From assembly GCA_947501555.1 (NCBI GenBank), contig CANMWG010000001.1, forward strand, positions 1,798,001-1,862,000: a stretch of 64,000 bases of DNA, read 5' to 3'. This DNA comes from an uncultured Paracoccaceae bacterium. Its GTDB lineage: Bacteria > Pseudomonadota > Alphaproteobacteria > Rhodobacterales > Rhodobacteraceae. Shown here piece after piece: positions 54,981-64,000 of the stretch; the first letter of the stretch is position 1; each line of letters begins with the position of its first letter. The notes beneath the pieces are model-generated. The model ran no database searches. It worked only from the letters and a program-made list of their open reading frames with translations, and was not told the DNA's origin. A program made the translations under genes and the position numbers.

Positions 54981-56549
54981 TTACTCAGCCAGCTTCTCGC
55001 TCATCAGGCTCACGGTCTCATCGATCCCGTAAAGGGCGATAAACCCACCAAAACGGGGGCCCTGCGATGCGCCCAACAGAACCTCATAAAGGGCCGTGAA
55101 CCAATTGCGCAGCGGCTCAAACCCATGCTCTTTACCCACGGCAAAGACCATCGTCTGCAGCTCTTCTGCATCCAATCCACCATCCCAAACCTTCAAGCGG
55201 TCCAGCAAATCCTGCATCGCAGTCCGTTCCTGATCGGTTGGCGCACGGTAGGTTTTGGTGGGTTTCACAAAGTCATTGTAGTAGGCCACAGCAAAGCCCG
55301 CCGCCTGATCCATCTGCGGGTTCTTCTCTGCCGACGCCTCAGGCGCATAACGCTGAATAAAGCCCCAAAGCGTGTCCTTGTCTTCGGCCCCTGAGACGGA
55401 CGCAAGGTTCAAAAGCATCGCAAAGGGGACAACCATATCTGACGCAGGCACATTATGACCGTGGATATGGAACACCGGGTTGTTCAACCGGGCAGCCGCA
55501 TCCTGATCCGCATAAGCGCGCAACTGCTGGTGATATTCATCAACAGCCTTTGGGATCACATCAAAATGCATCCGCTTTGCGGTCTTGGGCTTTTGGTACA
55601 TGAAATAGCTCAGGCTTTCGGTGGACGCATAAGACAACCACTCATCAATTGAGATGCCATTGCCGGAGGATTTCGAAATCTTCTGCCCGTTCTCATCCAA
55701 GAACAGCTCATACGAGAAATGATTCGGCTTCTTGCCGCCCAAAATCTCGCAAATCCGGTCATAGATCGCGGTATTAGTGGCGTGTTCCTTGCCATACATT
55801 TCAAAATCAACGTCCAGTGCGGCCCAGCGCGCGCCAAAGTCGGGCTTCCACTGCAGTTTCACATTGCCGCCGGTGACAGGGAGCGTCCATTCACGGCCAT
55901 CTTCGTCATCAAAGGTAATCTCGCCCTTCTCACCATCGACGTGCTTCATGGGCACGTAAAGCACACGACCCGTCTCAGGATGGATCGGTAGAAAAATCGA
56001 ATAGGTGCCCTGACGTTCTTCGCGGAGCGACTTCAACATCACGGCCATGACATCGTCATAACGGGCGGCGGCACGCAGCAAGATCTCGTCAAACTGACCC
56101 GATTTGTAAAACTCTCGGGCCGAATAGAAATCGTACTCGAACCCGAAGGTATCCAGGAACCGGCGCAGCATCGCGTTGTTATGATGGCCAAAACTCTCAT
56201 GCGTGCCAAAAGGGTCGGGCACCGATGTCAGCGGTTTCTGCATATGTTCCGCCAAGGCCTCGGGGTTGGGAACATTTCCGGGCACCTTGCGCATCCCATC
56301 CAGATCGTCGGAAAAACAGATCAGCTTAGTGGGAATGTCCGAGATCACCTCAAACGCGCGGCGGATCATTGTGGTGCGCAACACCTCACCAAAGGTGCCG
56401 ATATGGGGCAGGCCGGACGGGCCATACCCCGTCTCAAACAGCACATAGCCCTTCTCCGGCGCTTTGTTGCCGTAGCGTTTGAGCAATGCGCGCGCCTCTA
56501 CAAAGGGCCAAGCCTTGGATGTCATCGCTGCGTCACGCAAATTGCTCAT
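54981..56549 (-). CDS. lysS: class I lysyl-tRNA synthetase
   Basis: A 522-residue class I synthetase: the HIGH-like motif is [20 protein letters not shown] and the KMSKS-like motif is [30 protein letters not shown] is typical of LysRS1, the form found in archaea and many alphaproteobacteria. It charges tRNA-Lys. The start [16 protein letters not shown] is preferred; the frame extends 58 codons upstream over the divergent control region. No class II enzyme is in the window. Confidence 0.95.
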   Translation of the reverse strand: MSNLRDAAMTSKAWPFVEARALLKRYGNKAPEKGYVLFETGYGPSGLPHIGTFGEVLRTTMIRRAFEVISDIPTKLICFSDDLDGMRKVPGNVPNPEALAEHMQKPLTSVPDPFGTHESFGHHNNAMLRRFLDTFGFEYDFYSAREFYKSGQFDEILLRAAARYDDVMAVMLKSLREERQGTYSIFLPIHPETGRVLYVPMKHVDGEKGEITFDDEDGREWTLPVTGGNVKLQWKPDFGARWAALDVDFEMYGKEHATNTAIYDRICEILGGKKPNHFSYELFLDENGQKISKSSGNGISIDEWLSYASTESLSYFMYQKPKTAKRMHFDVIPKAVDEYHQQLRAYADQDAAARLNNPVFHIHGHNVPASDMVVPFAMLLNLASVSGAEDKDTLWGFIQRYAPEASAEKNPQMDQAAGFAVAYYNDFVKPTKTYRAPTDQERTAMQDLLDRLKVWDGGLDAEELQTMVFAVGKEHGFEPLRNWFTALYEVLLGASQGPRFGGFIALYGIDETVSLMSEKLAE

Positions 56550-56665
56550 GATTGGTCTCACGTCTGAAAAAGGTTTTCGCCCCTGCGGCAAGAACACCGC
56601 GCACTCCCTATTGCGACAAAGCCCAAGCGTCAATAAATGACAGGCAGACCGCAAAGGATTGAACA

Positions 56666-57085
56666 ATGCTCGAAGATGCACCGATGACAGCCCAAGACGC
56701 GCTTGTCGCACTGATGATCGCAATGTCCGCGTCCGACGAAAATATCCGCACCGCCGAGCTCGTGAAGATGAGCAACGCCATCAACAACCTGCCCGTCTTT
56801 GCAGGCTACGATCCCGAACGGCTGCCCCGGATGTCCAAAATGGTGTTCGAATTGCTGGAACCTGTTGACGGGCTTGAGGCGCTTTTTGGCCTGATCCGCG
56901 ATGCGCTTCCCGATCATCTTTATGAAACCGCTTATGCGCTGTCTTGCGATGTGGCCGCTGCTGACGGTAAGATCGCCGGACAAGAAACCCGTATGCTGGA
57001 AGAAATCCGGGAAGAACTGAGCATCGACCGGTTGAACGCTGCAGCCATTGAACGTGGGGCGCGGGCACGCCATATGACACTATAG
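56666..57085 (+). CDS. TerB-family tellurite-resistance-like protein
   Basis: A 139-residue all-helical protein with the TerB/DjlA-like pattern [20 protein letters not shown] and [20 protein letters not shown], in which acidic helices can bind metal. It is divergent from lysS. Its role (stress or membrane-associated metal sensing) is not established, and it lacks other ter genes nearby. Confidence 0.85.
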   Translation: MLEDAPMTAQDALVALMIAMSASDENIRTAELVKMSNAINNLPVFAGYDPERLPRMSKMVFELLEPVDGLEALFGLIRDALPDHLYETAYALSCDVAAADGKIAGQETRMLEEIREELSIDRLNAAAIERGARARHMTL

Positions 57086-57147
57086 GCCGATTTTATCTGA
57101 CTGTGCGGCGCTTCCATCCGCACATCGAAAACAAAGGAATAAGCTAA

Positions 57148-57333
57148 ATGCCAGCACTCTTTGCGATCATTGCCTTCATCTGCGGCGCCTATGCGATCTT
57201 GCAGGTCGTCACATCCGGCGAAACCATCCCCAACAAGACGGTTTGGACCCTTTTGATCCTGCTGTTGCCAATGGTTGGCTTTATCATCTGGGTCGTATCT
57301 GGTCCGCGCACACAGGCACTGGCAGAAGACTAA
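57148..57333 (+). CDS. PLDc_N-type small membrane protein
   Basis: A 61-residue protein with two hydrophobic segments and the PLDc_N pattern VWTLLILLLPMVGFIIWVVS followed by GPR. Stand-alone copies of this cardiolipin-synthase N-terminal domain are common and of unknown function. AAAGGAATAAGCTAA precedes the start; it lies 62 bases after the TerB-like gene and may share its promoter. Confidence 0.8.
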   Translation: MPALFAIIAFICGAYAILQVVTSGETIPNKTVWTLLILLLPMVGFIIWVVSGPRTQALAED

Positions 57334-57369
57334 TTATGGCTTTGGCGATACCGGTTTTCGCATAACGCT

Positions 57370-58836
57370 TTAACCGACCCGCAACGCCCAGTGCTGCAAA
57401 ATCTGCTGCTGCAGACGCCGCGCCTGAGTATTCCAGCTGCGGGCACCGGGAGGATTTTCACTGGTCAACAGCTTGCCCGCCGCGCGCGCCTCAAGATCGG
57501 CCGCAAAATACGCAAAGGCCAGATCGCGCCCGCGCGCGGTCCGCATGTAACCCGCCAGGCTGGATACGAAATTTAGCGTGCCGGTCTTTGCGCTGACCGC
57601 GACACCTGCTGTATCAATCGTATTGCGGTCGTCACCAACCAACGGAATGTTCTTCATTATCGGGCGTAGGGTCGATGGCACACCCTCTGCCAACAAGAAC
57701 CGCACCATGTCCCCGGCAGATACGCGGGATGCGTCACCCAGACCGGAATGATCCACAAACTGAGGCGCTGTCCCAGGCGCACGCCCAGCCGCCCAGCGCG
57801 CCATACTCAGCGCAGAGGTTCGCAATCCCCTTTGTTGCTCCGCTGCATGTGCCGTGGCGAGCAATCCCACCGCCTCTGCCGTCAAATTTGTTGAAAAACG
57901 CAACATGCTCTGCATCAACGCGGTCAACCCGATCCCGCGATGGGTGGCCAGGACGTCTCCCGCAGGCAATACGGCGATTTCTTTTGCGGGCTGCAAGACA
58001 ATGCCGTGACTGCGGGCAAAGGTGGCGAAGACCTCGCCGCAATAAAGGGCAGGATGCCGGACGGGCAACCAGCGGGACCCCGCATTGTTCAACGCACTTT
58101 TTGCCACGGTCCAATGATCCACATCACCCACATCGCGATAGGTAAAGACAGGCGAGGCACGATCAACGACGCGGATCCGGGACACCGAGACGTCCGGGCG
58201 GTAATTTTCACTGCGCGCGTCCATGGTTGTGGCAAAGGTCTCACCCGCGCGTTTCCATTCGAAATGCACACGGTTGAAGTTCAAATTCAGGCCGGTAACA
58301 GTGGGATTGTAGCCAAGATAGTCTTCTTGCCCGGTGTCGATCTCATCCACATTGGACAGCGCGTTATCCCACACCAGAAAATCGCCTTTGACCTCACGCA
58401 GGCCGGCATCCCGTAAACGCATTGCCAAAGCCGCCAAATCATCGGTCACCAAATTCGGGTTGCCGCCGCCAGCGAGGATCAAATCGCCCTCAAGAACGCC
58501 GTCATTCACCGCGCCCACAGCAATGACCTGCGTCTCAAACTGAAAATCCGACCCGAGGGTTTCTATCCCATAAAGGGCGGTAAAGGCCTTTGTAACACTT
58601 GCGGGGGGCTGGGCCAGATCTGGGGCGATGCTCTCAACAATCTCGCCTGTGGCCATATCAGCGGCAACAAAGCCGACCTGGCCGGACAGACCCGCACGAT
58701 CAATGAACCGAGCCACCGCATCATTCGGCACTACGCGGGCGACGGGTCGCAGGGACGTGAACGGGGCTTCGGCCACCAGCGAGGTCGCAAAGGACGAGGC
58801 ACCACCCGCTAGCACTGCACGGCGTGAAAGGCGCAT
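57370..58836 (-). CDS. dacB: D-alanyl-D-alanine carboxypeptidase/endopeptidase (PBP4 family)
   Basis: A 488-residue penicillin-binding protein of type PBP4 with the three active-site motifs SxxK (PASVTKAFTALYG), SxN (FSTNLTAEAVG) and KTG (AVSAKTGTLNFV). A twin-arginine-like or Sec signal (RLSRRAVLAGGASSFATS) leads to the periplasm. It trims or cleaves peptidoglycan cross-links. Its ATG overlaps the nadD stop by one base (TGATG), so the two genes are coupled. Confidence 0.93.
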   Translation of the reverse strand: MRLSRRAVLAGGASSFATSLVAEAPFTSLRPVARVVPNDAVARFIDRAGLSGQVGFVAADMATGEIVESIAPDLAQPPASVTKAFTALYGIETLGSDFQFETQVIAVGAVNDGVLEGDLILAGGGNPNLVTDDLAALAMRLRDAGLREVKGDFLVWDNALSNVDEIDTGQEDYLGYNPTVTGLNLNFNRVHFEWKRAGETFATTMDARSENYRPDVSVSRIRVVDRASPVFTYRDVGDVDHWTVAKSALNNAGSRWLPVRHPALYCGEVFATFARSHGIVLQPAKEIAVLPAGDVLATHRGIGLTALMQSMLRFSTNLTAEAVGLLATAHAAEQQRGLRTSALSMARWAAGRAPGTAPQFVDHSGLGDASRVSAGDMVRFLLAEGVPSTLRPIMKNIPLVGDDRNTIDTAGVAVSAKTGTLNFVSSLAGYMRTARGRDLAFAYFAADLEARAAGKLLTSENPPGARSWNTQARRLQQQILQHWALRVG

Positions 58837-59429
58837 CACCACTCTCCCCGGGCGCGGATAGCACTGGACGACTGATCAGACATTGGCAGGTTCACAAATG
58901 ACCAAGCCGGTGCCTCCGCCTGGCCCAAAATATGGCTCGCAGACCCTGGCAACTTCGCTTGGCGATAAATACGGGCAGCTTTCGACAAACGGGCCGAGAT
59001 ACGATCGCCGGGACGGGCCAAGACACCCACGGGCACATGATCCATAATCCAACGCCAATCCTGCCACAGATGAAATTGGGAAAGATTATCCGCACCCATT
59101 AACCACACAAAACGAACGCCCGAGTAGCGCCTGTGCAAAGCCACTAAGGTTTGCGCGGTATAGCGGGTCCGCAAACGCGCCTCGACATCCGTGACGACCA
59201 CGCGCGGATGACACATGATCGCGCGGGCCGCTTGCAAACGTTCAGGCAATGGGGCCGGGCCATGTTCTTTGAGCGGGTTTCCAGGCGAGACGAGCCACCA
59301 GACATGATCCAGGCCAAACCGCTTCAACGCCTCTTTGGTGATATGGACATGGCCCGCGTGCGGCGGATCAAATGAGCCCCCCAACAGGCCCACAACCTGC
59401 CCTTGTTTTGCAAAAGGAAGTGCCGTCAC
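58836..59429 (-). CDS. nadD: nicotinate-nucleotide adenylyltransferase
   Basis: A 197-residue nucleotidyltransferase with the GxFDPxHxGH motif ([20 protein letters not shown]) and the late motif [11 protein letters not shown] (ISSTxIR-type). It makes deamido-NAD from nicotinate mononucleotide and ATP. dacB follows. Bases 59430-59634 upstream contain a GTTCAGC/GCTGAAC hairpin at 59507-59526 and the second 26-bp palindrome. Confidence 0.95.
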   Translation of the reverse strand: MTALPFAKQGQVVGLLGGSFDPPHAGHVHITKEALKRFGLDHVWWLVSPGNPLKEHGPAPLPERLQAARAIMCHPRVVVTDVEARLRTRYTAQTLVALHRRYSGVRFVWLMGADNLSQFHLWQDWRWIMDHVPVGVLARPGDRISARLSKAARIYRQAKLPGSASHILGQAEAPAWSFVNLPMSDQSSSAIRARGEW

Positions 59430-59598
59430 TTGCGCAATCTCAACATCTTGGGTTCAAACGCCACACATCTCATCGTTGAATAACCAGTTTCTTCTGCGCA
59501 AAGGGGGTTCAGCTGTTTCGCTGAACTAGCCATCGCATGGGTGGCCATGTCAATGACAGCGTTGAACTTTCTTGTGATCAGCAACGATCCAAATTTGC

Positions 59599-59624
59599 GT
59601 AAGATGGGTTTAAACCCATCTTAC
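59599..59624. repeat. dispersed 26-bp perfect palindrome, copy 2
   Basis: Identical base for base to the copy at 6744-6769, located in the region between nadD and the aldo/keto reductase gene, 10 bases past the end of the latter, so it may help end its transcript. Confidence 0.85.
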
Positions 59625-59634
59625 AGATCACCAC

Positions 59635-60663
59635 TCAGCTTTCCGATGAGGCAGCCCAAAGGTTAATTTTCTCCTCATCTGCATATTGATCAATCAATTC
59701 CAATTCTTCCGTGGTGAAATCCAAATTGCCAATTGCCCCAGCACAATCAGCAACCTGTGAGGGCTTCGATGCACCAATCAACGCCGTCGTAATTCCGCCA
59801 TCCCGCAACACCCAAGCAATCGCCATCTGGGCCAAAGTCTGTCCACGGCGCTCCGCTATTTCGTTCAACTTGCGAATATTGCCAAGCGCCTCGTCAGACA
59901 ACATGGCCGGTGCCAGGGATTTGCCCTGACTGGCACGGCTGTTCTCAGGAATACCACCCAGATACTTCTTGGTCAGCATGCCTTGGGCCAAGGGGGTAAA
60001 GGCAATCGACCCCACACCCAATTCGGACAAGGTCTCTTTCAACCCGTCACGCTCCACCCAGCGGTTCAGCATGTTGTAAGATGGTTGATGGATCAGACAG
60101 GGTGTCCCAAGATCCTGCAATATGGCTACCGCCTGGCGGGTCCGCTCTGAATTATAAGACGAAATCCCCGCATAAAGTGCACGCCCCGAGCGCACGATGT
60201 AATCCAGCGCGCCCATGGTTTCTTCCAGCGGGGTCTCGGGGTCAAAACGATGCGAATAGAAAATATCTACGTAATCCAATCCCATGCGCTTGAGCGATTG
60301 ATCACATGAGGCCACCAGATATTTGCGGCTCCCCATCTCACCATAGGGGCCGGGCCACATGCGATAACCCGCCTTGGAACTGATGATCAACTCATCGCGA
60401 TAGCCTTTGAAATCCTCCGCCAAGATCGACCCAAATGCGTGCTCGGCCGCACCCGGCGCCGGGCCATAGTTATTGGCCAAATCAAAATGCGTAATGCCAT
60501 GATCAAACGCCGTCCTGCAAATCTCTTGCTTGGCCTGATGCGGGGTGTCATGCCCAAAATTATGCCACAGGCCCAGGCTGATTGCGGGCAGTTTCAGACC
60601 CGACGCACCACAGCGGCGAAACACCATGCGCTCATAACGATCTTCGGCGGGTTGGTAGGCCAT
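59635..60663 (-). CDS. aldo/keto reductase (YghZ/GpR-like)
   Basis: The 342-residue protein has AKR features: catalytic Asp-Tyr in HFDLANNYGPAPGAAE, Lys in ELIISSKAGYRMW, His in VDIFYSHRFDPETPLEETM and SYNMLNRWVE. GPAPGAAE and the length fit the L-glyceraldehyde-3-phosphate reductase/MgrA type more than simple AKRs. It would reduce aldehydes with NADPH. ATG 60663 starts MAYQPAEDRYERM; a start 13 codons upstream is unlikely. Confidence 0.9.
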   Translation of the reverse strand: MAYQPAEDRYERMVFRRCGASGLKLPAISLGLWHNFGHDTPHQAKQEICRTAFDHGITHFDLANNYGPAPGAAEHAFGSILAEDFKGYRDELIISSKAGYRMWPGPYGEMGSRKYLVASCDQSLKRMGLDYVDIFYSHRFDPETPLEETMGALDYIVRSGRALYAGISSYNSERTRQAVAILQDLGTPCLIHQPSYNMLNRWVERDGLKETLSELGVGSIAFTPLAQGMLTKKYLGGIPENSRASQGKSLAPAMLSDEALGNIRKLNEIAERRGQTLAQMAIAWVLRDGGITTALIGASKPSQVADCAGAIGNLDFTTEELELIDQYADEEKINLWAASSES

Positions 60664-60831
60664 CGGGGTCTCCCTATAACGATTTCGCCAGCAAGCCATC
60701 ACGCAGCTTGTACAAAGTCAATCCGCATGGTCAGGAAATCCATACCCAAAGCACATCACATCCTGTGGTAGTATGGTGGCGCCGCATTTCATTTTTAGCG
60801 GCGCTTACTTTAACAAAAAAGGAGTGCTCAT

Positions 60832-61062
60832 ATGGCACGTTTTGCAATCGATACCGGGGATATCCCCATGTCCAAAGAAGACCAAGACCAGCTGCAAAGT
60901 GAGCTGCAGTCTGTCACGCTCGCCCATATCGCGCGGCTTGGGTATGAAAAATCCTTCGCTGTCAAATTCCCACATGAATGGCGGGGCATTCTGTTGCATC
61001 CGGATCTTCAAGGCATTCCCGATATTGAAGTGGAATGGGACAAGCGGCTCGGCGGCTTCTAA
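60832..61062 (+). CDS. small conserved hypothetical protein
   Basis: A 76-residue soluble protein (MARFAIDTGDIPMSKEDQDQ, then AHIARLGYEKSFAVKFP) with no motif that I recognise. AAAAAAGGAGTGCTCAT provides a strong ribosome binding site. Its stop overlaps the start of the Cys-rich gene (TAATG), so the two are translationally coupled. Function unknown. Confidence 0.7.
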   Translation: MARFAIDTGDIPMSKEDQDQLQSELQSVTLAHIARLGYEKSFAVKFPHEWRGILLHPDLQGIPDIEVEWDKRLGGF

Positions 61063-61487
61063 TGGCGCGCCCCGAAAAGGGGCAGGCAGTCACTGGGGCA
61101 GAACGCACTTGCCCCAGTGCACGCTGCGCCCCCGGTGCAACCCTGCTTGGGGTCAAAGGACCGGACGGGCGGGTCAAAAACCTGCGTACCGCCATGCCCT
61201 TGGATGAAGCCTTCGTCGCGCAAGCACAGGCCCACGGCATGCCCGAGCAACGGATGCGCTTTGCCTCCAATTGCGAAACCAAAGGGTGCAGCCAATGGAC
61301 CGGCACGCGATGCGGGGTCATCGACAAGGTGCTCGGCCAGCTCGCGGCCCTCAATGCGCCCCTCAGGTCCGATCTGCCCCCCTGCCCCATTCGCAACACA
61401 TGCAGGTGGTTCAGCCAGACAGGACGGGCGGCCTGTTCTGCCTGCGAACTGGTGATCACCGACAACAGCCAGATTGCAGCTGAATGA
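61062..61487 (+). CDS. cysteine-rich protein of unknown function
   Basis: A 141-residue protein with nine cysteines in three groups: CPSARC, NCETKGCSQWTGTRCG and CPIRNTCRW...AACSAC. The pattern CxxxxxCRW(F)...ACxxC suggests a bound metal (zinc or iron-sulphur). It is coupled to the preceding gene. I know of similar unnamed Cys-rich proteins in several bacteria but no established function. Confidence 0.65.
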   Translation: MARPEKGQAVTGAERTCPSARCAPGATLLGVKGPDGRVKNLRTAMPLDEAFVAQAQAHGMPEQRMRFASNCETKGCSQWTGTRCGVIDKVLGQLAALNAPLRSDLPPCPIRNTCRWFSQTGRAACSACELVITDNSQIAAE

Positions 61488-61572
61488 CCACGGGCCCGCG
61501 CTATGGTGGCGCGGGCTATCGATATTGCAATCACACGCTTGACCAATTCCGTCGCGATGAAAAGGATGCGGT

Positions 61573-62223
61573 ATGTCACGGTTCCAAACAGCCAGCCTTA
61601 TTCTGATCGCACTGCTTGTGCTGCCGTTCAGCTATTATGCAATGGACTTCGGACAAGCAGGGCTGCGCAATGCACTTGCAGAACCCCATTACCTGTTCTC
61701 GGACGACATCAACGCCAACCTGATGATCTTTACACATATGATCAGCGGGGGAATTATTACATTTTTGGTACCTTTTCAACTTATCAGGCCACTACGACAA
61801 AGGTTCCCAAGACTGCACAGATGGTCGGGACGGGTGATCATCAGTGCGGCCATTCCCACGGCAATCGGCGGGTTGATCTATGTCGGACTAAGGGGCAGCA
61901 TCGGCGGCTTACCGATGGATATAGGCTTTTCACTTTATGGGATGCTTACTCTACTTGCCGCAATCGAAACCATCCGGCACGCTCGGGCTGGCGAGATGGG
62001 TAAACATCGGGCTTGGGCCTTGCGATTGTTTTGGCTCGCCATCGGCTCCTGGCTCTACCGGGTCCACTACGGGCTTTGGTATCTGGCGACCGGCGGGCTG
62101 TGGTCAAATTCCGATTTCACCGGTGCGTTCGACCTTGCACAAAACGTGGCCTTCTATCTGCCTTACCTGATTGGGGTAGAGGTCTATTTGGCACGCAAAC
62201 GATACCGGGTCGCGGTCAGCTGA
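61573..62223 (+). CDS. DUF2306 membrane protein
   Basis: A 216-residue protein with about six hydrophobic segments and the DUF2306 features IFTHMISGGIITFLVPFQL, PRLHRWSGRV and RAWALRLFWLAIGSWLYRVH. The family is an integral-membrane one of unknown role, with histidines that could bind haem. Its last 40 bases overlap the end of the convergent gene. Confidence 0.85.
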   Translation: MSRFQTASLILIALLVLPFSYYAMDFGQAGLRNALAEPHYLFSDDINANLMIFTHMISGGIITFLVPFQLIRPLRQRFPRLHRWSGRVIISAAIPTAIGGLIYVGLRGSIGGLPMDIGFSLYGMLTLLAAIETIRHARAGEMGKHRAWALRLFWLAIGSWLYRVHYGLWYLATGGLWSNSDFTGAFDLAQNVAFYLPYLIGVEVYLARKRYRVAVS

Positions 62224-62801
62224 TCCGATACTGCGCTGGTCTTGCTGTCAATAAAACCGAGCCCACGCATATGCGTTCGGACCAACGTATCTCCAACAAC
62301 CGCCGCTTTGCCTTTGCGATAAACCATCCAGACGTGTTTCTCAGGATGGGCCAAAGCAAGCGTTGCGGCCTGATCCAAATCGCGCGTTTCCGTCAATACA
62401 GCCAGCAATATCTGCGCATCTGCGGCGGCCGAAACAGTGGCCCCCTCCAAAGCCTGCTGCAAAGGTGCATCCTCAAATTCACACATAACAAATACTGGCG
62501 TCGCAAGCGAAGCCCCCAACTTCTCGGCCAAGCTGGGTGGTTTTTTCAAAAGCGCCTTCTGCCACCGCACAGCCGCAGGCGCTGCGAACTCCATGACAAG
62601 GTCAGAACCGTCGGTCACGACCCGCAGACCCTCATCCACCAGCACAACATCCCTGATGGCCGCTCGCGGCAGATCAAGACGCATCTCGCCACGCAGGCTC
62701 AGCATTTTGCTATCAAGATGCAGCTTGACCTCAGCTACAGCGCTTTGCCAATGACATACAGCAACCGCTTCACGACCCACCTGGCCTCTCCCTATCAGCA
62801 T
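62184..62801 (-). CDS. hypothetical protein with DUF3052-like C-terminus
   Basis: A 205-residue protein. A beta-rich N-terminal half (VKLHLDSKMLSLRGEMRLDL) precedes a helix/strand half with PEKHVWMVYRKGKAAVVGDT, which resembles DUF3052-type proteins. AGGATGAAAAGAC precedes the start. It overlaps the 3' end of the DUF2306 gene by 40 bases and is divergent from an aldo/keto reductase gene. Function unknown. Confidence 0.6.
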   Translation of the reverse strand: MLIGRGQVGREAVAVCHWQSAVAEVKLHLDSKMLSLRGEMRLDLPRAAIRDVVLVDEGLRVVTDGSDLVMEFAAPAAVRWQKALLKKPPSLAEKLGASLATPVFVMCEFEDAPLQQALEGATVSAAADAQILLAVLTETRDLDQAATLALAHPEKHVWMVYRKGKAAVVGDTLVRTHMRGLGFIDSKTSAVSDQLTATRYRLRAK

Positions 62802-62839
62802 GTCTTTTCATCCTAACATACGCGTGTCACTGTATCAAA

Positions 62840-63772
62840 ATGACAAACCTCACGACACGCAACGGAACCTCAGCTTCTCGGCTCACCTTCGGCACAATGC
62901 AATTCGGCGGCACTGCAGATGCAGCTGAAAGCAAAGCCATGTTCGACACAGCACGAGAGGCCGGGATCAATCATTTTGACACCGCCGTCAGCTATACAGG
63001 CGGGGCATCTGAAGCGATCCTCGGCGACCTGATCAAAGATCAGCGTGAAGATATCTTTCTGGCGACCAAAGTCGGTTATGTGGGTGGGGCCTCCCGCGAA
63101 AACATCACCAAGCAATTCGACACCTGCCGCAAACAACTGGGGCAAGACGCGGTCGATTTACTCTATATGCATCGGTTCGATGATGACACAGCGCTTGAGG
63201 AAACCTTCAGCACCCTATCCGACCTGCAAGCCAAAGGCAGCGTCCGGTATATCGGCGTATCAAACTATGCGGCCTGGCAGGTCATGAAGGCACAGGCCAT
63301 TGCGCAATCTTTGGGAACACGGATCGACGCGATCCAGCCGATGTACAGCCTCGTCAAGCGGCAAGCCGAGGTTGAAATCTTTCCCATGGCAAAAGACCAA
63401 GACATCCAGCTCATCCCCTATTCGCCACTTGGCGGGGGGCTGCTGACGGGGAAGTATGTCAAAGGCGAAACCGGGCGGCTGACCGAAGACAAACGCTATA
63501 AGGCGCGCTACGACCAAGACTGGATGCATGAAACGGCGTCCGCCCTTGCCATGCTTGCTGCGGAACACGGTGTTGCACCTGCAACCTTGGCCGTAAGATG
63601 GGTCTTGACCCATCCTACAGGACCATCGCCGATCATCTCCGCGCGGTCTGTCAAGCAACTACAACCATCACTCGATGCGGCGCAATTCGCAATGTCCGCC
63701 GATCTTTACGCACAAATCACCGCGCTCAGCGTCACACCGGCACCCGCAACCGACAGGCTCGAAGAGGCATGA
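62840..63772 (+). CDS. aldo/keto reductase
   Basis: A 310-residue AKR: Asp-Tyr in NHFDTAVSYTGGASEAIL, Lys in DIFLATKVGYVGG, His in LLYMHRFDDDTALEETF and SYVGVSNYAAW-like VRYIGVSNYAAWQV. Its segment VRWVLTHP is encoded by a variant of the dispersed 26-bp palindrome (63593-63618). Its stop overlaps the start of the following FAD gene (ATGA), so the two form an operon. Substrate unknown. Confidence 0.9.
   Translation: MTNLTTRNGTSASRLTFGTMQFGGTADAAESKAMFDTAREAGINHFDTAVSYTGGASEAILGDLIKDQREDIFLATKVGYVGGASRENITKQFDTCRKQLGQDAVDLLYMHRFDDDTALEETFSTLSDLQAKGSVRYIGVSNYAAWQVMKAQAIAQSLGTRIDAIQPMYSLVKRQAEVEIFPMAKDQDIQLIPYSPLGGGLLTGKYVKGETGRLTEDKRYKARYDQDWMHETASALAMLAAEHGVAPATLAVRWVLTHPTGPSPIISARSVKQLQPSLDAAQFAMSADLYAQITALSVTPAPATDRLEEA
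63593..63618. repeat. 26-bp palindrome variant inside a coding region
   Basis: Shares the outer arm GTAAGATGGGT with the exact copies at 6744 and 59599, has CTTG in the centre and CCTAC instead of CTTAC at the right end. It is in frame and encodes VRWVLTHPT-like residues that are normal for the AKR family. Confidence 0.6.
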
Positions 63773-64000
63773 TCGACTTTCTGATTATTGGGGGCGGGAT
63801 CGCCGGTATCTCAGCAGCAGCACGGCTGTCCGGGCTCGGCAGCGTCACGGTTCTGGAAAGCGAAGAGGCGCTTGGGTACCATGCTTCGGGCCGGTCGGCG
63901 GCGATGTTCGAGGAGAACTACGGCGCGCCCTCCACAATCATGCTGAACACCGCAAGCCGAGCCTTCCATGAAAGCGCCGAGGTGCTCAGTCCGCGGGGCA
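63769..64000 (+). CDS. FAD-dependent oxidoreductase, DadA/DAO family (5' part)
   Basis: The first 77 residues are present; the gene runs out of the window. They show the FAD-binding Rossmann motif IIGGGIAGISAAARLSGLG, the acidic ribose-binding position in VTVLESE and the ASGRSAAMF segment that is typical of glycine/D-amino acid oxidase-like enzymes. It is coupled to the aldo/keto reductase gene by ATGA overlap. The substrate cannot be told from this part. Confidence 0.85.
   Translation, partial: MIDFLIIGGGIAGISAAARLSGLGSVTVLESEEALGYHASGRSAAMFEENYGAPSTIMLNTASRAFHESAEVLSPRG

Noticed and set aside
54981-56723. 58-codon N-terminal extension of LysRS and overlap with the TerB-like gene
   Set aside because: The extension lacks similarity to synthetases and would overlap the divergent TerB-like gene; the conserved N-terminus starts at 56549.
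59440-59470. GGTTCAAAC-like sequence as a tRNA T-arm
   Set aside because: No acceptor, D- or anticodon arms can be formed around it.

Overview
The window looks like a chromosomal segment of a marine alphaproteobacterium of the Rhodobacteraceae (Roseobacter group). The basis is moderately high GC, an alphaproteobacterial-type RNase P RNA, a class I lysyl-tRNA synthetase, DUF1127 small proteins, short dispersed perfect palindromes, and a lifestyle set of alginate lyase, urease and inositol catabolism. I cannot name a species from sequence alone. No rRNA, tRNA, CRISPR array, integrase or complete insertion sequence was seen.

Layout. 1-2.5 kb: end of an MDR oxidoreductase, a LysR regulator, a DUF1127 protein and a Bax-inhibitor-1 protein. 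2.6-15.7 kb: a cyclitol (inositol) catabolic island with an ABC sugar importer, a LacI regulator, three Gfo/Idh/MocA dehydrogenases, an IolE/IolI-like TIM-barrel protein, IolD, IolC, IolB and a class II aldolase. Two near-identical LacI-type palindromes sit in the two divergent promoter regions and probably make the island one regulon. 15.7-20.6 kb: housekeeping (MAPEG protein, rpmG, rnpB, a cell-wall amidase, gatCA). 20.9-30.2 kb: a secreted lectin-like protein, tadA, a haem-type diguanylate cyclase, a large RTX alginate lyase, a pseudouridine synthase, an ECF sigma factor followed by an exported NTF2-like protein, an interrupted ORF and an orphan nucleotidyltransferase-like protein. 30.2-43.6 kb: a LysR/epimerase pair, an exonuclease-phosphatase and membrane protein pair, leuCD, a membrane-anchored RTX protein, an MscS channel, a di-haem oxidoreductase, a hydrolase and acs.

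44.5-52 kb: a urease operon on the minus strand, ureD-A-B-[Lys/Ala/Pro-rich protein]-C-[two small genes]-E-F-[membrane protein]-G. Four genes not known as urease components are threaded through it, including a histone-H1-like protein directly upstream of ureC. 52-64 kb: a large beta-helix protein, DUF4864 protein, lysS, TerB-like protein, a PLDc_N peptide, dacB-nadD, two aldo/keto reductases, a coupled pair of uncharacterised small genes (one cysteine-rich), a DUF2306 membrane protein and the start of an FAD oxidoreductase.

Most notable: the paired operators of the cyclitol island; a 26-bp palindrome present twice exactly (once supplying the stop codons of two convergent genes) and once as a variant inside an aldo/keto reductase reading frame; the H1-like gene and the UreC insertion in the urease operon; a CXXCH-containing diguanylate cyclase; and an amidase whose zinc-ligand region lies upstream of its first ATG, with its stop codon inside the likely rnpB promoter.
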